Position numbers and translations under genes: made by a program. The notes beneath the pieces were generated by a model, which was given only the letters and a program-made list of their open reading frames with translations, made no database searches and was not told the DNA's origin. Positions 1 to 9,574 of a DNA stretch of 64,000 nucleotides are shown here, piece by piece. This DNA is from an uncultured Collinsella sp. Its GTDB lineage: Bacteria; Actinomycetota; Coriobacteriia; Coriobacteriales; Coriobacteriaceae. Position 1 is the stretch's first letter, and each line of letters starts with the position of its first letter. The stretch lies in contig URZI01000005.1 of assembly GCA_900552385.1 (NCBI GenBank), forward strand, positions 62,001 through 126,000, read 5' to 3'.

Positions 1-536
1 CCATGAGCTTGGAGTACGTATGCTACAACCTGCTCAACAGCTTTAGTCAGGCGTGCACCACCTTTGTGGGACAAAACCACGGTGCCCGTCAGATCGACCG
101 CTGCACCAAGACGCTCAAGGTCTGCCTGGTCGAAGGCGGTATCGTCGCGCTCACCACAATTATCGTTATTGTCGGCCTGGGACGCGAGATCTTGTCGCTG
201 TTCAACAGCGACCCCAACATCGTCTCGATCGGCTATATCCGCGTGTGTTCGATCTTCCCGGCGTACGCCTTTAGCATGTTCTACGAAAACATGTCAGGCT
301 ACCTGCGCGGCTTTGGTATCTCGCTCACGCCCGCCCTCATCACCATGATCTGCGTCTGCGGCATCCGCTTCTATTGGGTGTTCTGCGTGTTCCCGCACTT
401 CCGCACCTTTGCGAACATCATGATGGTCTACCCCATCAGCCTGGGCACCACGGCGTTCTTTATGGTCGTGGCGGTGCTACTCTGCCACCCGGCACGCACC
501 TATCGCGCCACCCAAGCCAAAGCGACAGCCCGCTAA
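1..536 (+). CDS. MATE family efflux transporter, C-terminal part (5' truncated by window edge)
   Basis: The reading frame is open at the left edge and ends at 536, so only about the last 178 residues are visible. It contains several hydrophobic segments (VEGGIVALTTIIVIVGL, PALITMICVCGIRFYWVFC, ISLGTTAFFMVVAVLL) and the motif FVGQNHGARQ, which resembles the conserved start of the second half of MATE transporters. MATE proteins export cationic compounds using a Na+ or H+ gradient; the substrate here cannot be told. The first visible ATG at position 3 is probably internal. Confidence 0.85.
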   Translation, partial: MSLEYVCYNLLNSFSQACTTFVGQNHGARQIDRCTKTLKVCLVEGGIVALTTIIVIVGLGREILSLFNSDPNIVSIGYIRVCSIFPAYAFSMFYENMSGYLRGFGISLTPALITMICVCGIRFYWVFCVFPHFRTFANIMMVYPISLGTTAFFMVVAVLLCHPARTYRATQAKATAR

Positions 537-563
537 ACACCGCACCCAACGCTACGCCAGTCA

Positions 564-1430
564 TTAATTGACAATATGCGAGCTCATATAGTCGATAAAG
601 TGCCTCGTGGCGATGGGCATGGTGTCCCAGCTGCGCCAGGCCGCCACCACGTCGCGCGAGGGGGCATGCACGATGGGCCGCACACGAATATCGGCTCGCA
701 TGCCCTCCACAGTACGACGGTAGAGCATGCTCACGCCTAGGCCCTCCTCCACCATCGCCATGATGGTGTAGTCGTCAGTGACCTCGCTCGTCACGTGCGG
801 CGACAGCCCATGCGCCGCAAATGCATCGAGCACCAGGCTCTGTTCGCCCTCATCCAGCAGTACAAACGGCTCGGACGCCAGGTCGGCGAGTGTCACCTTT
901 TCCTTTGCCGTCAGCGGATGCGCGGCCGGCAACAATGCCACCAACTCGTCGTGATAGACCACGCGCTTCTCGAGCCCAGCGGTAAATCCGCGTGCCGTAA
1001 AGCAAAAATCAACCACGCCATCGTGCACCCACTGGGCGTTGCGCGTGTAATCGCCCTGCTTGAGGGTAAAGCGTACGCCCGGGTGCAGGGCTCCAAAATC
1101 GCGGATCACGCGCGGCAATACGGTTCGACTCACGTTGGTAAACGTCGCGATGCGAATATCAGTCGACGAAAGTCCCAGCAGCTCCTGGCGCTTGCCCTCG
1201 AGCTCGGCCTCGGCAGTCACAATCTGGCGCAGGTACGGCAGATATTGTTTACCGTCGCGCGTAAGCGAAACACCCTGCTTACCGCGCTCGATAAGCGTGG
1301 TGCCCAGCTCGCGCTCGAGCGCCTTGACGGCCTGGCTCACCGCGCTTTGCGTATAGCCCAGCTCGTCGGCCGCACGTTTCAGGCTGCCGCAATCGACCAC
1401 CATACAAACAATCTGATACCGCGATGCCAT
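564..1430 (-). CDS. LysR family transcriptional regulator
   Basis: This 288-residue protein has the standard LysR length and layout. An N-terminal winged helix-turn-helix lies at about residues 1-60 (LKRAADELGYTQSAVSQAVK) and a type 2 periplasmic-binding-like effector domain at about 90-285. It is transcribed away from the EamA transporter gene at 1589, with a 158-bp shared intergenic region. That is the usual arrangement for a LysR protein controlling its divergent neighbour. The effector is unknown, and control of the transporter is inference from position. Confidence 0.9.
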   Translation of the reverse strand: MASRYQIVCMVVDCGSLKRAADELGYTQSAVSQAVKALERELGTTLIERGKQGVSLTRDGKQYLPYLRQIVTAEAELEGKRQELLGLSSTDIRIATFTNVSRTVLPRVIRDFGALHPGVRFTLKQGDYTRNAQWVHDGVVDFCFTARGFTAGLEKRVVYHDELVALLPAAHPLTAKEKVTLADLASEPFVLLDEGEQSLVLDAFAAHGLSPHVTSEVTDDYTIMAMVEEGLGVSMLYRRTVEGMRADIRVRPIVHAPSRDVVAAWRSWDTMPIATRHFIDYMSSHIVN

Positions 1431-1588
1431 CGTGCCTCCACATCAATGCAGCCGTAAAACGTTTTGCCAGCGCTTTTTCTGCCTACATTAGTATTTCTTA
1501 ATCATACTGAAGATACATTCGCTTTACTACACCCACATCTGGGAGCAGAATCCTTTGTGCGTAACCGTTCTGTAACAAAAGGAGTCCC

Positions 1589-2491
1589 ATGGATCGCAAA
1601 AAAGCAATCGCGCTCTCATTTTCCGTTCCCGTCGCATGGGGCTTTTCGTATCCCCTCATGAAGATCGGCATGGACAGCATGAACGCTACGAGCATCGTCG
1701 CGCTACGCTGCATCATCGCCTTTGTGGTCTGCCTGCTGCTCTTCCACAAGCACGCGTTGCGCATCAACCGCGACCTTATGGTCCGTGCCGCCATCATCGG
1801 CGCCATTATGGCAACCGAGCTCACCTGCATGTGCCTGGGCTCCAGCCTCACCTCTGCCTCCACCGCCGGCTTTTTGCAGAGCCTGACGGTCGTGATCGTG
1901 CCGTTTGCCAACGCAGCTCTGCTGCGTCGCGCCCCCGAGCGCAAGGTGCTCATCGGCACGGCTATCGTCACCTGCGGCATGCTGCTGCTCTCGGGCGCCG
2001 ACTTTACCAGCCTGAATCCCGGCGCAATCATCATGCTGCTCTCGGCCTTTATCTATGCCAGCCACATTATCGTGGCCAAGCGCTTTGTCGAAGAAGTCGA
2101 TCCGCTGGCTCTGGGCGTTTGGCAGCTAGGCTTTGGCGGTTTGTTCTCGGGCATTGCCGCATTCACCTTTGGCGGCTTCACGCTTCCCAGCACGTCAGGC
2201 GAGATCGTCGTTGTCGTCGCGCTCGCGCTCATCTGCTCTGCCTACGGCTTTATCACCCAGACGCTCGTGCAGCCCCACGTGCCCGCCGAGACCACTGGCT
2301 TCGCCTTCTCGCTCGAGCCGGTCTGCTCCGCCGTCTTTTCGTTCTTCTTGGTCGGCGAGGTCCTGAGCCCCATCGCCTTCTTTGGCGCCGCCCTCATCCT
2401 CACCGGCGTCATGGTGGCAACCGTCGAGCTTCCGCGCCTCCGCGCACATGGACAGGCTCGCATGGCGGGAGCGCCCGAGCACGTCTCGTAG
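1589..2491 (+). CDS. DMT/EamA family transporter
   Basis: This 300-residue membrane protein has about ten hydrophobic segments in two repeats, as in the EamA (RhaT/YdcZ-like) branch of the drug/metabolite transporter superfamily. An early motif, VPVAWGFSYPLMK, resembles the family N-terminus, and the second half ends in FFLVGEVLSPIAFFGAALILTGV, typical of the second EamA repeat. The ATG at 1589 follows AAAGGAG at good spacing. It is divergent from the LysR gene at 564-1430, the likely regulator. Substrate unknown. Confidence 0.88.
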   Translation: MDRKKAIALSFSVPVAWGFSYPLMKIGMDSMNATSIVALRCIIAFVVCLLLFHKHALRINRDLMVRAAIIGAIMATELTCMCLGSSLTSASTAGFLQSLTVVIVPFANAALLRRAPERKVLIGTAIVTCGMLLLSGADFTSLNPGAIIMLLSAFIYASHIIVAKRFVEEVDPLALGVWQLGFGGLFSGIAAFTFGGFTLPSTSGEIVVVVALALICSAYGFITQTLVQPHVPAETTGFAFSLEPVCSAVFSFFLVGEVLSPIAFFGAALILTGVMVATVELPRLRAHGQARMAGAPEHVS

Positions 2492-2579
2492 ACCCCGCTC
2501 TTCATACAGCCGTGGCATAAAGGCAACCGGTGCGCCTTTACAATAGATGCAAACAGAGCATCTGACGTAAAGGAGCCCC

Positions 2580-3305
2580 ATGGACGCCGCGACCCGCGAC
2601 CGCAACATAGCAACTTGGTTGGGCGATGCGCCGCAGCCGGTACGTGACACTACGAACCAGCTGCTCGAGCGCATCGCCCTCTTGCGTGCCGAACAGACCA
2701 TCTACCCGGCACAAGACGACATCCTCAATGCCATCGCCTACACGCCGGCCGACCAGGTCAAGGTTGTCATCTTAGGTCAAGACCCCTATCACGGACCCAA
2801 CCAGGCCATGGGGCTGTCGTTCTCGGTCCCCGCAACGCAAACCAAGTTGCCGCCGAGCCTGCGCAACATATATAAGGAACTCAAAGCCGATCTGGGTTGT
2901 CCCATTCCCGCCACGGGAGATCTAACACCATGGGCACAACAGGGCGTCCTGCTCCTCAACACTACGCTCACCGTGCGCGAACACGCCGCGAACTCGCACG
3001 CCAAGCTTGGCTGGAACACGCTCACCGACTACGTTATCGAACGCTGCTGCCAGCTGCCCCAGCCGGTAGTCTTTTTGACATGGGGTCGCTTTGCCCAGCA
3101 GATGGTCGAAGGCAAGATCGTCGTAACTGGTGCGGGCAAGACAACCGGCAAGTTCTGCCTGGCCTCTACGCACCCCTCGCCGCTTTCGGCCAACCGTGCC
3201 ACGGCAGAACTCCCCGCCTTTATGGGATCGCGTCCCTTCTCGGCAGCCAATCGGCTACTCGAACAGCACGGCTCGACCCCCGTCAACTGGACTTGCCTCG
3301 GCTAA
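2580..3305 (+). CDS. ung: Uracil-DNA glycosylase (family 1)
   Basis: Removes uracil from DNA in the cytoplasm as the first step of base excision repair. The 241-residue protein carries the family 1 water-activating loop GQDPYHG (Asp near residue 66) and the C-terminal HPSPLS loop (His near 198). The length matches bacterial UNG. The ATG at 2580 follows AAAGGAGCCCC. The gene ends just before a strong bidirectional hairpin terminator shared with the convergent SDR gene. Confidence 0.97.
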   Translation: MDAATRDRNIATWLGDAPQPVRDTTNQLLERIALLRAEQTIYPAQDDILNAIAYTPADQVKVVILGQDPYHGPNQAMGLSFSVPATQTKLPPSLRNIYKELKADLGCPIPATGDLTPWAQQGVLLLNTTLTVREHAANSHAKLGWNTLTDYVIERCCQLPQPVVFLTWGRFAQQMVEGKIVVTGAGKTTGKFCLASTHPSPLSANRATAELPAFMGSRPFSAANRLLEQHGSTPVNWTCLG

Positions 3306-3320
3306 AAATCGATACATCAA

Positions 3321-3358
3321 AAACGCGCCCGACGGCAATCTTGCCATCGGGCGCGTTT
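3321..3358. terminator. Bidirectional intrinsic terminator between ung and SDR genes
   Basis: Two 18-nt arms (3321-3338 and 3341-3358) pair with one mismatch around a 2-nt centre. A and T tracts lie on both sides, so the structure can stop transcription from either convergent gene. Confidence 0.85.
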
Positions 3359-3359
3359 T

Positions 3360-4040
3360 CTACTCGGGCCAGATAAACTGGGTGCGGCCGGCCTCGCCAC
3401 CGTCAATGAGCAGACTCTGTCCGGTCATAAACTGGTTGGTCACGCCCACAAAGTAGATCCACTCGGCGATCTCTTGGGCGGTGGCCCAGCGTTTAAGCGG
3501 CGTAAGCTCCATAATCTGATTCCACAGGTGCTCGTCTTCCATCACGCAACGGTTGAGCGGCGTGATAACGCCGCCCGGGTCCACACTGTTGGCGATGGCC
3601 TGCGGCGCCAGGCGGTTTGCAAGGTTCTTGGTGTACGCGATAACGCCGCCCTTGCTGGCAGCATAGGCAGGAAACTCCGATCCCGTATGCCCGCTCGCCG
3701 ACCCCACATTGACCACGGATTGGATAGCCGGCACCGGCTTGGCGGCAAGCCCCTCCCCCGCAAAGGCGTAGCGCTCGGTCACGTTGATGGTGCCATACAG
3801 GTTGGCGGCGATGTCATCGGCCGAATCCTGCGTACCGGCAACGTTCACGATCACCTGGGGTTCAAGGTCGCCTGGAAACGAGCCCGGCTCGCGGACATCA
3901 ACGATCAGATGGCGGTAGCGCTCGTGTTCGACCGCCGCCGGCAGCAGGTCAAAGCCCACGACCTCGTGGCCCTCATCCAAAAAGCGCCGCACGCATGCGG
4001 CTCCGATACCGCCCGAAGCGCCCGTGATCAAAACCCGCAT
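3360..4040 (-). CDS. SDR family NAD(P)-dependent oxidoreductase
   Basis: A 226-residue classical short-chain dehydrogenase/reductase. It has the N-terminal Rossmann motif TGASGGIG, an NVAG motif, the catalytic YAASK (Tyr and Lys) and the PG motif in VDPGGVITPL. The ATG at 4040 follows GGAGC. Only 9 bp separate it from the upstream queuosine-precursor transporter gene, so the two are probably co-transcribed. The substrate cannot be deduced. Confidence 0.88.
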   Translation of the reverse strand: MRVLITGASGGIGAACVRRFLDEGHEVVGFDLLPAAVEHERYRHLIVDVREPGSFPGDLEPQVIVNVAGTQDSADDIAANLYGTINVTERYAFAGEGLAAKPVPAIQSVVNVGSASGHTGSEFPAYAASKGGVIAYTKNLANRLAPQAIANSVDPGGVITPLNRCVMEDEHLWNQIMELTPLKRWATAQEIAEWIYFVGVTNQFMTGQSLLIDGGEAGRTQFIWPE

Positions 4041-4049
4041 ACTTGCTCC

Positions 4050-4772
4050 TTAGGCGGTTGCGTGGCGCTCGAGGTACTCGGAGCCCACATTCTCGCGCTC
4101 CCAGCCGCGCACGACCTTGTAGCCCACAGGGCTCAGGAAGACCTCGCACAGCAGCTCGGCAACAGCGCCCGTCAGCGAGCACATAAGGACCTGCACCCAG
4201 GTCCAACCAAAGAACGTGTGGCTCACTACAATGGCAAAGACCAGGTTGTCGATAAACTGGCCAACACCCGTGGACACATAGGAGCGGAAGGCGAAGCTCG
4301 CAAAGTTATTCTTTTTGAGCATGCGGCCGAGCGACTGGTTGAGCGTGGAGTTAACCACGGCAGAAACGAGCATTGCCAGCGAAGAGCCCAGCACCACGTA
4401 CCAGGTGCCGCCGATGGTGGCGTTAAGGGCAGTGTTGACCTCGATCATGCCCGTGTCGTAGTAGGCGCCCCACATGCCGGGCGTGAGCGAGCATGCCCAA
4501 AAGCACAGACTCACGGCCAGGTTGACCAGCAGCGCGAGGATAGAGATTTTGATGGATGCCTTGGCGCCAAAGCGCTTGCAGATCATGTCCTGGCACAAAA
4601 ACGAAACCCAGCTCACCACAAAGCCACAGTCGAGCGCCAGATACGGCAGGCTGATGAGCTCTTTGTTGGCCAGCAGGTTCATCATGATGACGCTCACGAA
4701 AAACAGCGAAACCGTTGCCGCGGGAATGCTCCGCAACAGGACCTTGTAGTCCTCCATGACCTTCTTGATCAT
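4050..4772 (-). CDS. VUT family queuosine precursor transporter
   Basis: A 240-residue integral membrane protein with about six hydrophobic segments, matching the YhhQ/VUT (COG1738) family that imports queuosine precursors such as preQ0/preQ1. Family-like features include FVSVIMMNLLANKEL near the N-terminus and the FIDNLVFAIVV segment in the second half. An AAAGGAG ribosome binding site precedes the ATG at 4772. A promoter and a roughly 80-nt structured leader lie upstream. Probably the first gene of an operon with the SDR gene at 3360-4040. Which precursor is imported is unknown. Confidence 0.87.
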   Translation of the reverse strand: MIKKVMEDYKVLLRSIPAATVSLFFVSVIMMNLLANKELISLPYLALDCGFVVSWVSFLCQDMICKRFGAKASIKISILALLVNLAVSLCFWACSLTPGMWGAYYDTGMIEVNTALNATIGGTWYVVLGSSLAMLVSAVVNSTLNQSLGRMLKKNNFASFAFRSYVSTGVGQFIDNLVFAIVVSHTFFGWTWVQVLMCSLTGAVAELLCEVFLSPVGYKVVRGWERENVGSEYLERHATA

Positions 4773-4776
4773 TATG

Positions 4777-4850
4777 TACTCCTTTGGTTTTAGGTTTAAC
4801 GAGCAGGATATCGGACCCGAACTGCTCGGACGCCCCGGTCTTGAGACGAC
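4777..4850 (-). promoter_or_regulatory. Structured leader, candidate preQ1-type riboswitch
   Basis: Between the promoter and the ribosome binding site, the minus strand forms the hairpin GAGCAG/CTGCTC with a 15-nt loop starting TTCGGGT. An A-rich tail, GTTAAACCTAAAACC, then runs into AAAGGAG. The layout (short P1 helix, loop starting TTC, A-rich tail whose ACC can pair with GGT in the loop, next to the ribosome binding site) resembles class I preQ1 riboswitches. The gene is a predicted preQ1/preQ0 importer. The class is inference; the match to consensus is partial. Confidence 0.4.
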
Positions 4851-4857
4851 GGTGGGT

Positions 4858-4886
4858 ATAATAGCCGCTCACACGGCATCAGGCAA
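4858..4886 (-). promoter_or_regulatory. Sigma-70-type promoter of the queuosine transporter operon
   Basis: On the minus strand, TTGCCT (4886-4881) and TATTAT (4863-4858) are separated by exactly 17 bp. Transcription would begin near 4851, leaving a leader of about 78 nt before the ATG at 4772. Confidence 0.65.
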
Positions 4887-4928
4887 GCAAACGGCGCGGC
4901 AGCCCCGCAGGGCCACCGCGCCGATGCG

Positions 4929-6542
<1,614 letters not shown>

Positions 6543-6679
6543 GCGGATCCTTTCTTGCATTGAGTGCATTACGTCGTTGTAACCGCACTATTGTAGCCGC
6601 GAAATCCCGCTCTAGGGCGCCTATCAGGACAAATTCATCAGTTGGGACCTGGGTAGCCGGCCCAATCAGTATTTACTTC

Positions 6680-6730
6680 TTGCAGAACTGTGCATAGTGT
6701 ATATATACTGTGTTTACCGGTTATATACAC
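6680..6730 (+). promoter_or_regulatory. Promoter and inverted-repeat operator of the YtrA-like gene
   Basis: TTGCAG (6680-6685) and TATACT (6704-6709) are spaced by 18 bp. A perfect inverted repeat, GTGTATATA (6697-6705) and TATATACAC (6722-6730), overlaps the -10 region. YtrA-type GntR proteins bind such repeats to repress their own operon, so this is a likely autoregulatory operator. Confidence 0.65.
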
Positions 6731-6757
6731 GTGTAGCCCAACAGCTAAGGAGCCGCT

Positions 6758-7138
6758 GTGGACATCATCCTATCCAATTCGAGCGACAAGCCCATCTACG
6801 AACAGATATCCTCGCAGGTCAAAGCTCAAATCCTTTCGGGCGCACTCACTGCGGGAGCCAAACTCCCCAGCATCCGTGCGCTCGCGAGCGATCTTGGCGT
6901 GAGCGTCATCACCACCAAGCGCGCCTACGCCGACCTGGAGCAGCTCGGGTTTATCTGCACCGTGCAGGGCAAGGGCTGTTTTGTCGCCGAGGGCAACCAG
7001 GAGCTCTTGCGTGAAAACCAGCTCTGTCATATCGAAGAGTTGCTTGCGAAAGCGGCGAGCCAAGCCGAAACCCTGGGCGTCACGCGCGACAAACTGCACG
7101 AGATGCTCGACCTGGTAGCCCCCGAAACCATGCAGTAG
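6758..7138 (+). CDS. GntR family regulator, YtrA subfamily
   Basis: A 126-residue protein with an N-terminal GntR winged helix (KPIYEQISSQVKAQI then LPSIRALASDLGVSVITTKRAYADLE) and only a short helical tail, the hallmark of the YtrA subfamily. Members usually sit first in an operon with an ABC transporter, as here (7162 onward). Translation probably starts at the GTG at 6758 behind AAGGAG. Binding to the GTGTATATA repeat upstream is inference. Confidence 0.9.
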   Translation: MDIILSNSSDKPIYEQISSQVKAQILSGALTAGAKLPSIRALASDLGVSVITTKRAYADLEQLGFICTVQGKGCFVAEGNQELLRENQLCHIEELLAKAASQAETLGVTRDKLHEMLDLVAPETMQ

Positions 7139-7161
7139 CCATCTGCAAGAAAGGCTATGCC

Positions 7162-8043
7162 ATGCAAAACTTGTTAGAACTCAAAGGCATCTCACGCACT
7201 GTAAGCGACCGCTTTTCGCTGCGCGACGTCACGCTTGCCGTGGAACCCGGCCAGATCGTCGGCTTTGTCGGTGCCAACGGTGCTGGCAAAACAACGACGA
7301 TTCGAGCCGCGCTTGGGCTTATCAAACTCGATGCCGGCGAGGTGCACCTGTTTGGGCAGCGCTGTGGCGCCGACGCACCCGGTGAAGCGCAGCGCCATCT
7401 ACGCTCCCGCGTCGGTCTTGTCCTGGACACGTGCCCCTTCCCCTCCACGCTCAAGGTGGGCCAGATCGAGTCGCTCGTAGGCCCGGCGTACCCCACGTGG
7501 GACCGCGAAACGTTCGCCGGATTCATCAACCGATTTGGCCTCGATCCTAAGACAAAAGTCAAGGACCTCTCCCGCGGCATGGGCATGAAACTGCAGCTTG
7601 CCTGTGCACTCAGCCACAATGCCAAGCTGCTCGTTTTGGACGAAGCCACCGCGGGCCTCGATCCCATGGCACGCGAGGAACTGCTTGATGAGCTGCTTGC
7701 CTTTGTCGCCGACGGCCAGCACAGTGTGCTGCTCTCGAGCCACATTACGTCCGACCTCGATCGCACCGCTGATCGCGTCATCTGCATCGATAACGGCTCG
7801 ATTATGTTTGACCTGCCGCGCGAGGAAATTACCGACCGCGCTGGCATCGCCCACTGCACCCAATCGCAGGCTGCCGAGCTTATGTCTTGCGTCGAAGGCG
7901 CCCGTGCCGCCCACCACGCCTATAGCGTGGACGTGCTCGTGCCCAACCGTCGCGAAACGTTCGAGGCCTTCCCCGAGATTCCCTGCGATCGGGCAACCAT
8001 TGATGACTACCTGCGCCTCACGCTGAAAGGGGCTTCGAAATGA
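7162..8043 (+). CDS. ABC transporter ATP-binding protein (YtrA-linked)
   Basis: A 293-residue ATPase with Walker A GANGAGKTT (about residue 36), a signature region LSRGMGMKLQLACALS, Walker B LLVLDEATAGLD (about 156) and an H-loop in LLSSHITSDLD. The C-terminal 70 residues are a non-catalytic extension. It starts 23 bp after the regulator gene and overlaps the permease start by 4 bp (ATGA). Its membrane partner is broken, so this transporter probably no longer works. Confidence 0.9.
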   Translation: MQNLLELKGISRTVSDRFSLRDVTLAVEPGQIVGFVGANGAGKTTTIRAALGLIKLDAGEVHLFGQRCGADAPGEAQRHLRSRVGLVLDTCPFPSTLKVGQIESLVGPAYPTWDRETFAGFINRFGLDPKTKVKDLSRGMGMKLQLACALSHNAKLLVLDEATAGLDPMAREELLDELLAFVADGQHSVLLSSHITSDLDRTADRVICIDNGSIMFDLPREEITDRAGIAHCTQSQAAELMSCVEGARAAHHAYSVDVLVPNRRETFEAFPEIPCDRATIDDYLRLTLKGASK

Positions 8044-8238
8044 AACGCGCCTTTATGTCCGAGCTCGCCATCGTTCGTACGCTCATCCCGAGCATCACGG
8101 GCGTCGGCCTGTTCATATTCGTCGTATTGACCCTTGCCAACGCGACAGACGGCGATTCCGGCATGAGCGCCGGCGCCTGCGCGGTCAGCGCCATGTCGCC
8201 CATCATGGTCATGAGCTCGCTGGCCGGCTTCGACAATC

Positions 8239-8985
8239 AGAACCACCCTTAAAAAGGGTGGTTTGCTCTTAGGGTATAACCCACGGGCCCCGGGCTCGCG
8301 TCTAAAGGCGCGGGCCCGGACTTCGTCCAGGCCTAGTGCATCTTGACCCGTGGCGCGCCGGTCGAACCGGCAGCATCACCCCCTCTTGAAGGGGTCCTCG
8401 TACTCCTTCACGCTCAGCTTGTCCAGCGCGATGTCGTGGGACTCCTGCTCCCTGATGTACTTGGCGATCGTCGCCTCGTTCAGGCCGACGGTGGACACGT
8501 AGTAGCCCTCCGCCCAGAACTTCCTGTTGCCGAACTTGTACTTGAGGTTGGCGTGCCTGTCGAATATCATCAGCGAGCTCTTCCCCTTCAGGTAGCCCAT
8601 GACGCTCGCGACGCTGTACTTCGGCGGGATCGCCAGCAGCACGTGCACGTGGTCGGGCATCAGGTGCCCCTCGATTATCTCGATCCCCTTGTACTCGCAC
8701 AGCTTCCTGAGGATCTCCCCTATGTCGCTCCTGATTTGGTTGTAGATCACTTTGCGCCTATACTTCGGCGTGAACACGACGTGGTACTTGCACATCCACT
8801 TCGTGTGGGAAAGGCTGTAGGCCTTCTGGGCCATGGCGACCACCCCTTCGACTCGAATTCTTGACGGCCTGAACAATCGTCAATATCGGTCGGAGGGGTG
8901 GCTTTGTAAAGCCGTTTGTCTCCACCCGCGTAGCGGGTGGTTTAAAGCTGGCCGCTGCGCGGCCAGCGGACTAAAGTCTTGAATC
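8239..8985 (-). mobile_element. IS200/IS605-type element carrying only tnpA
   Basis: A 747-bp insertion whose ends hold hairpins: CCACCCTT/AAGGGTGG at 8244-8260 on the left, and CCACCC...GGGTGG (about 8925-8941) and CTGGCC...GGCCAG (about 8948-8965) on the right. No target duplication is expected for this Y1 transposase family. The exact ends are uncertain by a few bases because both junctions share AATCA/AAC. No tnpB is present. Confidence 0.85.
8376..8834 (-). CDS. tnpA: IS200/IS605 family Y1 (HUH) transposase TnpA
   Basis: A 152-residue single-strand transposase. It contains the HUH motif in DHVHVLL and the catalytic tyrosine helix in KYIREQE. Length is typical for IS200 TnpA. The ATG at 8834 (MAQKAYSLSHTKW) is preferred over 8876 because GGGGTGG lies just upstream. 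The protein looks intact, so the element may still be active. Confidence 0.93.
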   Translation of the reverse strand: MAQKAYSLSHTKWMCKYHVVFTPKYRRKVIYNQIRSDIGEILRKLCEYKGIEIIEGHLMPDHVHVLLAIPPKYSVASVMGYLKGKSSLMIFDRHANLKYKFGNRKFWAEGYYVSTVGLNEATIAKYIREQESHDIALDKLSVKEYEDPFKRG

Positions 8986-9574
8986 AAAACGGATGGGAGC
9001 GCTATCGGGCAACGCTGCCGTTCTCGCGCAAAGACATCATCTGCGCACGCTACCTGTGCATTATTGCTTTCTCGGCCGTCATGGCATGCGCCGCCGTGCT
9101 TTTGAACATCATCGCCCTTCCGTTCTTCGATCACACGGGCATTCCCTCGACGGGACAGACCGTCTTTGAGATCACAATAGCCTCCGCCGCATCGATGCTC
9201 ATCTCCCTCATGATGGTGTTTTGGCACAGCCGCTGTTCTTTCGATTTGGACACATGGAGGCGCTGCGCCTATCCCTTGGCCTGTTTGCCCTGTTTGGCTG
9301 CGGCACCATGGCCACGCTGAGCTCCTCCAACCCCATCAGCAACTGGCTCATGTCGATTGCCGGAGCGAATCCCGATCCTGCCGTCCTTGGCTGTCTGTGC
9401 GCAGGAATTGCCGTGCTGGCCCTCGCGCTATGCGCAATCAGCTGCACCGTCAGCACCAAGGTTTATCGAGTACGCGACCTGTAGCCACGCGCGTCTCAAT
9501 CCGCGAAGGACGCGATCGCCGCCCCTCCCTGCAAATCCGTGGCAAACGGCATGGCCCCGGCGCGCGCTACCGTG

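Larger units (their letters stand above)
8040..9484 (+). pseudogene. ABC-2-type permease, disrupted by IS200-like insertion and a frameshift
   Basis: The permease starts at 8040 inside the ATPase stop and reads MKRAFMSELAIVRTLIPS... until about 8243. A 747-bp mobile element then interrupts it, and the same frame resumes with NGWERYRATLPFSRKDIICARY at 8988. Removing the element restores a continuous frame, since 747 is divisible by 3. A second lesion near 9216-9221 (GTGTTTTGG) shifts the frame; the remainder (LAQPLFFRFGHMEAL... to 9484) is in another phase. The intact protein would have been about 230 residues with roughly six membrane segments. Confidence 0.85.
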
